DNA from: Polytrichum commune
Lineage: Eukaryota; Streptophyta; Polytrichopsida; Polytrichales; Polytrichaceae
Assembly (NCBI GenBank): GCA_950295325.1
Contig: OX485808.1
Location: 19,552,527 to 19,616,526, forward strand
Length of the DNA: 64,000 nucleotides
Reading direction: 5' to 3'
Part shown: piece by piece, positions 12,571 through 23,110 of the stretch
Layout: each line of letters starts with the position of its first letter
Numbering within the stretch: position 1 is the first letter of the stretch
Notes under the pieces: generated by a model
Seen by the model: only the letters and a program-made list of their open reading frames with translations
Told to the model about the DNA's origin: nothing
Databases searched by the model: none
Translations under genes and position numbers: made by a program

Positions 12571-14279
12571 TAGTACCCCTCTCGTATGTCATAAAAAGTA
12601 GCAAAAGAAAAGGGAACAAGGGTCTCTAGATGAGGTGCTCTCTTATATGTAGGCACATCGTTGTCTTCTTCTTCTTCTCAAGCATATAAGTGTTGCTTGG
12701 GGTATGACCATATTGTTATGTATCATAGCATGTACATTCAGTATGGGGCATATTTTTTTGAATCACGTATTTCAATATTTCTACACACAAGGGGTTAAAA
12801 AGGCATACAAACTATCTGTATATTTACATACATGCTATTAGTAATACATAATTTATTTGTATATGTATTAGTATGGTTGTGTCGTCCCGGCCTGTTGCAC
12901 CCATGAATATAATTGATGTTTTGGGCAATCCCTGCACCATCCACTCAACATGATATTATCAACAATTAATTGTTTAAAATGGCAATGACATTACCACCCT
13001 AATGCATGCGATCATTGTTCAACGTTTGAAATATGTATAGTAAATGAAGGACAAGTGACCAATTAAAGGCCGCTTAAAATACGCATGTTTGACCGAATTG
13101 TTGAAATAAATATAATTATCTTCGAGGTGGTGTCAACCCATGCCCTTCATCCAGATGTCATTGGAACTCCATGGTCAAGTTGCCTAAAGTTGGATGGGTG
13201 ACCTTCCTAGTACTTGATTTCCGATGCACCTTACCACCTATATTGATAGTGAGGGCATCCAACTAAACTGTATATTTTCAACCAACGTTGTGGGAGCCCA
13301 AGGCCTTGCCCATATGGGAAGTAGGCAACCAACTCCTCCATGCACGTTCAAAGTGTTCACATTCAAAAGAAGGTGGTAGTCGGTCTGAGACGACCCTAAA
13401 CTACCAGATGATAGTGAAGAGGTACCCAAACCAAACGAAGTGATTGGTGGTTCGATTTTTGGCCATGAAATCGTCTCTCTACTTGACGGGAAAACTAGCT
13501 AGGTGGTTAAACACCTCATGTGTTCCCAAAGAAAAGAAAAAATGAAGGTGGTAGTCTTTGGGGGCCCTTTGATTCTTAAAATACACCATAACTCACATTG
13601 GTGGCGATATTGAAGTTGTCTATTTGCTCTTTTTTTTTTTCTCTTTTTCTTATGAAAGCCAACTCCATAATGAGGAATAGAGATAATTGTCAACTCCATA
13701 TTAGATAATCAGAAAGAAATCTCTTAGAGTATAACATTTGTTTACTTTTACTTAATTGAAAATTATCACATGTACATTCTACAATACAATATTTTCTGGA
13801 AGTTGAAATGCATGTGTGTACACTTTTTCGATGGTGTCGAATGTCACTAATCCAATAGTGCCACCTACCCCACAAGGACGCATGTTTAGGGTTACAATTA
13901 TTGCCAACATGTTTCCAATTAGGGTCACAACAAAGATGAAAGTAAATTTGATTAGAAGGTGAAGCATTACTTGTATTAGACTTGATTGTCATGCTAATAT
14001 ACCAAAAACCAACATAGGTTGCACCTATAATAGTATTTTAGTAAAAGTTGTTGAGTAATATCAGTTATTGATCATGTTCAAAACATCATCACCACTTAAG
14101 GTATATGGGTGTTATTTGGTTCTATTTTTCAAGTTCTCAAACTTCTACCGTTTAGATTTGTACAACAAAACTGGTGTTGCATTAGCAAATCTACGATCAA
14201 GTATCTGTAAAAACCGGATCAAGGGTTTGACATCCCGTAATTTAGTTATGGTTATCGAAAGTGCATGTTTGTTGATTTC
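12571..14279. other. Intergenic, no gene seen
   Basis: Only short frames occur. A (CTT)n microsatellite lies near 12665-12680. No element ends were found. Confidence 0.4.
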
Positions 14280-14407
14280 TAAATTGGATACATAGGTCCT
14301 CCCAACCGTGTTCACTATTAAGTGTAGAGTGGTTATTGATATTTGAAGATGTCGTCCAGTCTTTTTTAAACATGTGTCTTTATGATGTTTGTTCTTTGAT
14401 CCTCACC

Positions 14408-14979
14408 AGAGCCCAACATTTTCCTTTTTAATTGCACCCATACCCAGACCATGCCCATCAGCACTGACCTATGCCCACCCATAGCATGACATGTGCGCAC
14501 CCATGCCCACCCATGCCCACCCATAGCATGACATGTGCCCACCCACGCCCCACCCATGCCCACCCATGCCCACCCATAGCATGACATGTGCGCACCCATG
14601 CCCACCCATGCCCACACATAGCATGACATGTGCCCACCCACGCCCCACCCATGCCCACCCATGCCCACCCATAGCATGACATGTGCGCACCCATGCCCAC
14701 CCATGCCCACACATAGCATGACATGTGCCCACCCACGCCCCACCCATGCTATTCAAATTGCGCCCATGTATTCAAAAATTGTGTATTGTGTATTGTGTAA
14801 TTGTGTAATGTGTCTTGTATGATTGTGTAATTGTGCCCCACCCATGCCCACCCATGAACAATAATATCGCAGCCATGCCCAGCCATGAACAATATTATTG
14901 CACCCATGCCCACCCAAAACCCATGGGCATGGGTGGGTATGGGCATTGGCATGGGTATGGGCACCCAATGTAGGGCTCT
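14408..14979. mobile_element. Mutator-like non-autonomous element filled with minisatellite
   Basis: The terminal inverted repeats begin AGAGCCC(A/T)ACATT and continue into GC(A/C)CCCATACCC-like sequence. The flanks are a perfect 10-bp direct repeat, GATCCTCACC (14398-14407 and 14980-14989). The related repeat at 7150-7340 has this 10-mer only once (7277-7286), which is the expected empty site. The interior from 14455 to 14955 is almost entirely CCCACCCATG-type tandem repeat. A 9-11 bp TSD is typical of Mutator-like elements; no transposase is present. Long frames across it are repeat translations, not genes. Confidence 0.8.
14455..14960. repeat. GC-rich minisatellite with higher-order period
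   Basis: Units of about 42 bp (TAGCATGACATGTGCGCAC plus two CCATGCCCAC) and about 53 bp (TAGCATGACATGTGCCCAC, then CCACGCCCCAC and two CCATGCCCAC) alternate, giving a higher-order repeat of about 95 bp. The right end becomes self-complementary: CACCCAAAACCCATGGGC at 14910-14927 is followed by ATGGGTGGG and ATGGGC words. Confidence 0.85.
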
Positions 14980-15030
14980 GATCCTCACCAAACCACATAC
15001 CAATCAAATCTAGGGGTCCAATTCAGAATT

Positions 15031-16737
15031 TGAACCACTTAAAAAGACCCATCCACCTTAGAAGTCAAACATGAAGATGTTTCTCACATGTGGTACATTG
15101 ATTGAAATGTCATCTCACTCCTCACTTACATGATCACAATGTTCTTTTCAAAAATACAATTGCACAAATTTAAAGCTACCGGTTTACCATTTTGTGCATG
15201 AAAACTCAACAATCTCACCAAATTTGACGAAAGGCGACATTTTGCATGCAAGTGCTCCATGTAACCCGTTGAGTTGGAAACCTAACTTGTAAATGTTTGT
15301 GAGTAGTTAACCTTGACTTAATCCCTTAGGAACTCTATATTTGAAGCTAAATTCAGTGCCAAATTCGCTAGACCAAAAGCTCCAAATGCTTCCTAACCTC
15401 TAAAGGCCATGGGAGTAGACCCGGCATTGAAGATGATTATAAAGTGTGGCTTGGAGTTGACATACAAAAATACTGATGTGAAGACTCTCTTTTTGGGTCA
15501 CTATTGGAATCATAGTAATTAATGTATGTTATCGTAAAACCTAGAAGGTTTTCTTTCATAAATTAACACTGAATTTATACTTGAGCAAATTGAGTCGACG
15601 TGTGTTCATAATGCTTAGAGTTACTAAATGTATAACATGGTGAAGAGTGGCAAAGATTGCAAAACTCGATAGACTTTGTTACTTTCTTCTAATTGTGTAT
15701 TTTGCAACAAACAAAGTTTTTGATGTTTGAACACTTCAAAACCCCGGGGGTGGATTCTTCATTCCGCATATGAATTAACAAGAGTGTAGAAAGTTGAGGT
15801 ATACATACATGGCTGACATTTAGTGTGATTTACGGGAACCACTTATAACAAGGATATGATTGTTTGGGGGTGTTATCTTGGTCACAAGTAATCAAATGGT
15901 TCATTCAATTAGGTCATCTTATGATTGTACATATTTTGTAGTACTTTTCAAATACTTTGAAAGGTTGGGGATAGTCATTTTCATGTGCCATATGTTTATT
16001 ATAAATTAACAAGTGGTTAGTCATAAGAGTGTTATGTCTTGTGATTATCCTCCACATGTTGCTAGTTCTATGTGGTTGTCCAACTGAGGCCAAATTTTGG
16101 CTCATTTCAAAAATCATCTCGATTGGTAGATTCATTGCAATGTAGTTTAGCCTCAAAGCAATTTCATAGAGCCACGATACAAAACACACATAGACAACAT
16201 TGGTACGCACTCAAGAGCAACATGAAATGCATCAATTATGGAAGCACAAGTTGATGATATCCCCAATCAAAGTGATGTAGAACCTATTGCATTTTTATTC
16301 ATATGAAAAAAAAACAAAAAACAAAAACAAAAAACTATTATGTCAACATTGAGTTGCTAAAAGGTACACACGTGTAGATGCCAAACAAAAACACCAAACT
16401 ATTGTAATGCAACGCCATGACCTAAACCAATCTCTTCCATGTTGCTTACCTAAACCCGTCATCCAACATGCATCAACAATTTTTTCATCCATTGACAAAA
16501 TTTTCATCCGTTGTGGGTGGGACAAGGGAATGTATACACTACAAACCTTTTGCACAAAATTATATCACGGTATCTTAGAAGTAATACAAACCTATTTTCA
16601 TGGAGTTTATAAACACTATAAATTAATATATATTTTAAGCCACTCAACTTTTTTGATACTGTCAGTAGAAAAGATCATGTCTTCAGGCGCATGTAGGTTC
16701 TAATTTTTGGGGAGTGTCAGCCCCGTGAGTATACCTC
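15031..16737. other. Intergenic, no gene seen
   Basis: There is no supported coding sequence. The segment 15735-15805 (GGATTCTTCATTCCGCATATGAATTAACA) is a weak relative of the repeat at 16738-17110. Confidence 0.4.
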
Positions 16738-17110
16738 AGGAGAGGTATTGTTTTCTCTAGTGTGTACACTTAAAAGGCCTAAAAAGTTTTTTTGAACTAA
16801 AGGTAGGTGTACAAAAGGGGCCCTTTCAGCTTTAAAGAAAAAACTGACAATAGATGTACTAGTTGATCCAATTTACACCCAAGGAGTAGACTCATCATAC
16901 CACATGTATGAACTAACATGAGTGCAATAAGGGGTATTATTTGAGGCATCATTGTACATAGTATGAATAAGGGATAGGTATTGTTTCTTTGGTGTGTATG
17001 TTTAAAAAGATGTTAATAACTTTGAAGTAAATGTAGATTCATAAAAGGGGGCCCTAAGATTTAAAATAAAAGTTGACAATAGATGTGCTAGTTTCATCCA
17101 AATTACATTT
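16738..17110. repeat. Tandemly duplicated dispersed repeat (about 233-bp period)
   Basis: The words AGGTATTGTTTTCTCTAGTG at 16743 and AGGTATTGTTTCTTTGGTG at 16976 start two similar stretches that share GGGGCCCT and TTGACAATAGATGT words. An inverted relative lies at 46010-46190, with TACCTCTCCCTTATGTATAC read on the other strand. The family is not identified. Confidence 0.6.
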
Positions 17111-17624
17111 TTGTTTATTGTTGTCATACGATGATAGTTCCAAAGGACTTGTATATGTAATAAAGGCTTATCTATTTGCATGATTTATACATCTATGTAT
17201 GTAGTGGAGGCAATTATCACATTAAATTAAAAGCTTAGTTCAAATACAAGAGTTCATTTTCTAGTGTATTGTAAGTATGTATACATTTGTTTTTCTCTAT
17301 AAATATCTCGTATACAAGGTGTTTTATTTCTTAGTCACCCATGTGCGTCATTTAGGTTTCCAACGAAGAGGCTACCCCGTGGGAATTCACCTTGATAACC
17401 AAATGAAATAATCATCATGGTGAAATCATCGTGATCTATATCCTATAATTCAAAAAAATATTCAATGATTTTTATGAATTGGCAAGTGAAAGTGGATTCT
17501 TTATGTAACAGAGACATACTTATTTCACGATTTTTAATTTTTGTATGTAGAGGAGGCATCTATCAACTTAAATTGAAAAGCTTAGTATAAATATAGTTGT
17601 CCGTTTTATATGCTACTGTTAGAC

Positions 17625-18092
17625 GCACTTTATATTAGGGCCCATTTCTAGGGCCCATTTCCAAACCCTAGGCATCAACCAATCAGAGTGCTTAGATTGC
17701 CCAAATGGGCCCTAATATGGGCCCAAGGGCTTCATATTGAGAGTCGGCCCACTTCTCCTAAAGCTTGTGTGGCGGGTGACATGGCGACGTTTTGGAGGGA
17801 AAGAACTGGGCCAAAGCCAAAAAATTGGGTCGAGGGTTTATGGAGACTCACTTTGCATCTACGGCCCACTTCGCCCAACTTTCGTCGTTCTCCGCTTCGT
17901 AGGCCCTAGTCCCTAGGCCCATTTGGAAGGCCTACTTTAAAGTATAATTCCCAATTTGGGCCCTACAAGTGGGCCTATGGACTTTATATTGCAAGGCCCA
18001 GTCAACGGCCCACTTTGTAAAGGAGGGCTAAACTTAAGGCCCACGTCAAGTCCAAGTGGGCCCAACTCCAAATGGGCCCTAATATAAAGTGC
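17625..18092. mobile_element. GC-rich non-autonomous TIR element
   Basis: Perfect terminal inverted repeats of 23 bp lie at 17625-17647 and 18070-18092, beginning GCACTTTATATTAGGGCCCA. The interior is rich in GGGCCC and GGCCCA words and much richer in G+C than its surroundings. No clear TSD was found; TTAG occurs just outside both ends. The 73-codon frame inside is not a recognisable protein. The superfamily is not assigned. Confidence 0.75.
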
Positions 18093-19566
18093 CCCTTAGT
18101 ACGCATACATATGGTCTTCTCTCATCACTTTCTCGTATGTAGGGGTTGTATTTCATAGATGCCCACTCATGTCATCCATGTTTTGAATAAAGAGTGCACG
18201 CTTCAGGTTCAAACCCCATATACAACCTTAGTAGTATATTATTCCGTATCGTTTGATAAAAGGTGATGTGAAAAAAATATGCAACCCACTCGGGGGTAAA
18301 TTTGTTGTCGTTTTTCTTTGTCAAAAGTAGAAGTTCGGCAAAGGGTGAAGAAGAACTACCTTGTAGTAGGTTCATAAAGTAGGAGTAACTAATTGACCTT
18401 ACATCAATAGGGCTTTATCGTAGCACGCTTGCAAAACATGCTTCAAGATGGCAAAGTTGTTATATTTTCTATAAGTAGCTACTAATTACAAATCATGTTG
18501 TCAATGTACAATGTTGGCATTGGAACGGCGTTAAAAGGTTCATTGAGCCTTTTCATTACAAGAGGGTCCCCCATCGCATTACACACACTCATAATTAGAA
18601 TAATTTTATAGTGCACTACATATCAATAGCAACCTTGTAAACCAAGAAGGATTTTTTGGGGTACGGACATTTACACTTGCCTGACCATACCAACATACAC
18701 GGTGACATCATAAAGTTCTATAATGGGACACAAGGACAACTTAAACTAACTTTACAACATTGTCATCCGTGCGATTAGATCCATCATTAGAGGTACATAT
18801 TTTCAAAACGATTGGGGGATTCTTCTTTTGAACCATTTGGAGCTAAGCATCACATGGCGGGAACTCTGTGACCCAAAAAACAAGCTCAACATGTTGGGAG
18901 AATGTCATGTCCGAAACCTTCAGCCCTAACTTTATAATAGTTTGATGTTTCATCCGTCAACGACCTAACTCTAACACATATACGAGATGTTCACCCCGCG
19001 TACATCTTCAATATCACCATGTACGTATTACACAAGATTTGTAGGTATTGGCCTTAGTTGACATAGCGGGTTTGGATGGTACACTTACCCTATATAAAAG
19101 CTTCACTCATTTTTGTTGCGTGCTTTGAGCCTTTTGACCAGGTTGACCAAAGTTAATCATTTGTTATGACACTTTGGTATGATAGTAGTAAAAGAGCATC
19201 TCCAAACTCGAAGTTACTTTCCCGATCATGCAGTGAATAATTGTGCAACACTTATTAAACGGAATCTCTTTCCCCTAGTTTTTGCTTAATGTACACCTCC
19301 TACTGTATATGCAAAAAATAGCATCAATTATACCACAACATTAAATTTACTTTACTTAATACGGGATAGGAATGTAAATCCCGCCACATGCAATGAGCGC
19401 CATCAATGATGATGAACATGGAATTTACTGACCCTTTCAAGGGACACTGAGACGAAGTCAGAACCTTGAAAGGTGGGTCACAGTGTAAGTTAGTTTTCTT
19501 TCTAGTATGGGTTCCTGAAATTTAGCCTGCCAAGGACATCTCTCGATTATTTATTTATTTATAATT
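18093..19566. other. Intergenic, no gene seen
   Basis: Only short frames occur. A small hairpin lies at about 19430-19480, where GACCCTTTCAAGG faces CCTTGAAAGGTGGGTC. Confidence 0.4.
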
Positions 19567-19574
19567 ATGTAGTG

Positions 19575-19800
19575 CAGTGTCCGGGAAGAACCGGCGGTTA
19601 ATTACGGGTGAGCCGGTTGAGTTTGAGAAATAACCGGTTGAAGTTGGAGACTTGCGGAGAATTATTGATCATTTTAGAGGAATCTATAGAATATACTTGA
19701 AAGGTATGAAAGCAAAGCCGGAAGATGTCAACATGTAACCGGTTGGATTTAGAATCACAAGGATCTTGACCGACTATGCCCAAAAACTTCCCAGGCACTG
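19575..19800. mobile_element. hAT-type non-autonomous element, intact
   Basis: The terminal inverted repeats are CAGTGTCCGGGAAG at the left and CTTCCCAGGCACTG at the right. They are flanked by a perfect 8-bp duplication, ATGTAGTG (19567-19574 and 19801-19808), the TSD length of hAT transposons. The interior carries repeated ACCGGTTG words, as expected of hAT subterminal motifs. At 226 bp it encodes no protein. Two relatives follow within 3 kb. Confidence 0.9.
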
Positions 19801-19988
19801 ATGTAGTGAATTCATCAGGGGTTGTATCTTGCTCTCATGCCAATTGATTGTTCAATTCATACAGGATAAAGAATAAAAAGTAGGAAGTTGACAAGCCCGG
19901 GTCGATCTTCGAATCATCCCGCCTACAAAATTTTGATGTTTTGGCCCGTGGCTAACTTTTCCTAATACATTAAACTTTGCTCAATTTA

Positions 19989-20812
19989 GAAGAAGAAGAA
20001 GAACTCTGGGCTCCAGAGGAGGTCGGAGTGAATAGAGTGTTTGTTCGTAGAACATCCTAGGCCATGCCCTAGGGCAATGGCGTTAGATGTAAAATTGCTT
20101 CACCCTTTACAAGAGGTAGACACTATGTTTAATAACTAGGTAGTATATAGTTGTCTTTAGCAAAATTGTCCAATAGTATGGCACTACTTGGGGGAGGGGC
20201 ATGATTTGACGGGTTGAAAGTTTATTCGTTTATGGTAAGTCCTGGAGGTCTGTGATAGGTTGTCGGTTTTCTAGTCTTCGTTTATGAACTAGTATTGAGT
20301 GTGCATATTGCGTGGCGATTATGTTAATTTGTCTGAATGTACTTTTGATTTTCATGATAGGGAGTTTTAAGCATTGTTTCTAAGTTTTTCCTTGATGAGA
20401 TGTGTGTTGTGGCCCTTGCACCTGCAGCTAATACCATGAGTGGGGCTACATTCCATCCTCATGTTATGATGTTGTTGATAAGTGGTTGGTATTTTATGAT
20501 TTTCCTATTGAGGGTCTCTGCAACAAATCTATCATTATAACATGTAAATTCAATAAATTGTATGGTAAGTTTTGGGACAAGGGCCTTTGGTTGGGGATGG
20601 TTGTATGGGTGGCCGATGACGCACAATATGTCAGGTTTAACCCTGGCATTGTAATGGCATCTTTGGGTACCACATGTGCATGGCAGTAGCCATGTTGACA
20701 CTGTGTTTTCTTGCGGTAGTTCATTATGTGTTCCCGCATTCATAAGTGTATAGTGTCTTGATATTTTAGTTGATAAGATGAGGTTTTGTATTTCCCATAC
20801 AACTTTATTGTG
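19989..20812 (-). mobile_element. 5'-truncated RLE-type LINE with structured 3' tail
   Basis: The insertion is bounded by a 13-bp duplication, TTTGCTCRATTTA (19976-19988 and 20813-20825; one mismatch). On the minus strand it holds the last part of an endonuclease-like frame (20743-20459), a 3' UTR of about 330 nt, the structured tail (20128-20003) and a (TTC)n end. The tail keeps the closing stem (20036-20042 with 20118-20124, one mismatch) and a long stem at 20061-20081. Its sequence differs from the other copies while its layout is the same. Confidence 0.85.
20459..20743 (-). pseudogene. RLE-LINE endonuclease-like fragment
   Basis: The frame contains QENTVSTWLLPC, a cysteine/histidine cluster CTCGTQRCHYNAR, PDILCV and IQFIEFTCYNDRF. 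Spacing of PD, then E-x-T, then K-x-x-K-Y fits the PD-(D/E)xK restriction-like endonuclease near the C-terminus of RLE-type non-LTR retrotransposons. The frame is closed early, after KYQPLINNIIT, compared with the longer copy at 55459-55959, so it is a dead fragment. Confidence 0.65.
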
Positions 20813-20832
20813 TTTGCTCGATTTACAATGAA

Positions 20833-21074
20833 CAGGGACACCCGACCACTAGTTACAAATGAACCCCGTTGGGTTTGAGGGAAAAACCGGTTGGAGTTTC
20901 GAGGCTTCTCCGGGAAAGCACCAATTGTTTTAGAGAGGAATTTGTGGAATATACTTCTGAATTCAATAAAAGATAACCCGAAAGATCACAACATGTTATA
21001 AAATCCGATCGGACTTGGGAAGACTACAAGTTTGACTGATTATGCCCAAAATTTGTGCTCTTCCGGGTACGGTG
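20833..21074. mobile_element. hAT-family copy, decayed ends
   Basis: The copy shares GGGTTTGAGGGAAAAACCGG, GGAATTTGTGGAATATACTT and TGACTGATTATGCCCAAAA words with the intact element at 19575-19800. The ends CAGGGACACCCG and CTTCCGGGTACGGTG are recognisable variants of its inverted repeats, but no 8-bp duplication was found. The exact limits are uncertain. Confidence 0.65.
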
Positions 21075-21556
21075 CTCGAACACATTGAGAAAATTTGTCG
21101 ACATTTTGGACTGCCAAGGTGCAACCGGAGATCGGAAACATTCAATTTCCAACAGCGGCGGGCATCAAAGAAGCTTGGGAAACGAAGAGCTTGCCAATTG
21201 GTTCTTGAATTTCTGCATTCAATTCCTTCAGGCAATAATAAGTGAGTTAGTAGACCCGATCGTGAGGCCGAATGTTTGATCAAGCTTTGTGGACGCGCGA
21301 CTCCAAGAGTTTTAGTTTGATTGACTCGGCAAGTTTCAAGACATGCGGCCCATGTAGCACCTGAATCTATGATCAGATGGTACGTGCCCTATTGTGAAGC
21401 AAAGGTTGAAGATCTGGGTGATCTATTGCTATTTTGTGGTTCTAGAAATAGACAATGTGAATATTATGTGATTGTTTTGATGTTTTTCCGTCCATAAAAT
21501 CGTTTACAAAAAATCTGTATAAATCACATCAGCTGGATACATTGTCGACTTTCAAG

Positions 21557-22541
21557 CAATGGTCGGGGAAAACCGACGGCTAGTTCATTATCAGCCGATG
21601 GATTTCCTCTCATGGCCGGTCCAAATTTCCAACCATCGGATGGCAATCTGACTGTAATTTCAATCCTCCGGCAATTAGCCGATGGACCAAAAAATGTCCC
21701 GGAAATGTAGCCGATTCTTCTTGTGAGTTACTGGATTTCAGCCGGAATAAGTATTCAAATACTGGCCGATACCCGGGAAATGTTAACCGATACCCTCCGG
21801 GTCATGAGCATGGGTATATGAGTGCGGGCATGTATCGAGGGATGCAGGTCAGGGCTTCGAAGATGAACGGCAACTTGCTCCGCGGCGGCGCCTCCATCCT
21901 CCGCTACTCCGCAAAGTGCTCCACCCAATGCGCGCTTCGAATGTCTACATCTAACTTAGAAAGTATGATGCGTGTTGCTATAGAAGGCCCAACCAATGAT
22001 CTTGATGACATTTTAACAAGTGCTCTAGATCTTTGGAAGGATGCTGCTAAGTTTCGCTATTTGTATAGCAATCCAAAGCGCTATTTGTCTGGGGCATCTG
22101 ATGATGCACTTGAGGAAGTACCCTAAACCTTAAACTTTTTGAATTATGCAACCTTTCCATGACCAAATCCAATTGCTTCTATGAAGAATTGGGGGACCCT
22201 TGGCCTTCAAGCGGTGAAGGCATTGCTAGGTTCAATTCCTGCCAAGGATATTAACTCTTCAAATTTAAAGTTTTGAACATACCTTTCTTTTCGCTTATTC
22301 AAGATTTTGTACTAAGAAATTATTTCTAATTACTTTTCATACATTTTTTAAACAATTAGTGCCGATATGAATTCCATTTAATCGAATATTGGCCAATGAA
22401 AATATGAAAATATAGGCAGTTGGCCGATTGATTTTACAAAAGACCGGCTCTTGCCGATGTAAATTGGAAAAATCCGACCCTTTGTAGCAACTATCGGCAA
22501 TTAGCCACTAAAGTAAGGCTTCAAAAACTTCCCGAACTCTG
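21557..22541 (+). mobile_element. hAT-family element with transposase remnant
   Basis: The left end CAATGGTCGGGGAAAACCGA aligns with the left end of the 19575 element. The right end AAAAACTTCCCGAACTCTG aligns with its right end. The flanks CTTTCAAG and TTGTCAAC agree at 5 of 8 positions, a decayed TSD. GCCGATGG words are repeated subterminally. Inside lie a GC-rich segment (21838-21940) and a hAT-like C-terminal coding fragment. It is best read as an internally deleted derivative of the autonomous partner of this family. Confidence 0.7.
21818..22126 (+). pseudogene. hAT transposase C-terminal fragment fused to GC-rich segment
   Basis: The second half of this 102-codon frame has MMRVAIEGP, ALDLWKDAAKFRY and NPKRYLSG. 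This resembles the C-terminal end of plant hAT-like (zinc-finger 862-like) transposases, where a (R/I)IEGP motif precedes a short W-containing helix. The first half (MQVRASKMNGNLLRGGASILRYSAKC) is GC-rich, unlike the rest of the element, and may be captured gene sequence. There is no catalytic core, so it cannot encode an active transposase. The family call rests on motif memory. Confidence 0.5.
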
Positions 22542-22739
22542 TTGTCAACAGGAACGCTGCAGCTTTGACACATCTAAGTAAGCATCTATGAGACCAAAGC
22601 CAGAGCCAGCCTGGTTCAGGCAACTTCCTTGAAGGGCACGGCGTATCCAAGTTTTGTTTGACTCAGATACCGAGGGTGCTTGGCTTCAACCCACACTTGA
22701 AGCTATGTGGTTGATAATAAAAAAATAAAAAAACTATAC

Positions 22740-23110
22740 ATTCATATTAGCCTTTGGGCGGAGCTATATATAGGTGTAAAGAAAGAAAGAAAGAAAATAT
22801 TTGTAGCCTCGGTTGAATATCTGATGAATACTCAAAGTCAAAACCACTCGCTTCTTTAGACCAATCCCTAGGCCCCCGTGTGTGACGACCTTGCATATAT
22901 ATGATGAGGACCCCGACTTCATTGCCTGGAACCAACACAAGGTTGCCTAGAATCAACACGACATAGTCAGGTACTAGACTCAGCCGAACTAGTAATGTTT
23001 CGCAAAGTCACATGGCCATCCTCCATGATCCCACCCGGTTCACTTGCAAAACCGTCACCTTGCATCTATGGTACCGACCTTTTTTGTGCTTTGTGGGCTT
23101 GCCTCCTTGG
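22740..23110 (-). repeat. Unidentified dispersed repeat, unoccupied copy
   Basis: The reverse complement matches the flanks of the LINE insertion at 55017-55959: AACCGGGTGG(C/G)ATCATGGAGG on one side, and CTATGT(C/T)GTGTTGGTTC and CAGGCAATGAA on the other. Here the two parts are joined at CTAGTACCTGACTATG, so this copy shows the target before insertion. It encodes nothing recognisable. Confidence 0.7.

Noticed and set aside
14366-15007. Several 84-125 codon frames of Gly/His/Trp/Met-rich protein
   Set aside because: They are translations of the minisatellite in several frames at once, which is the mark of repeat DNA and not of a gene.
18195-18225. B-box-like GGTTCAAACCCC as a tRNA gene
   Set aside because: No A-box or acceptor stem at the right distance.
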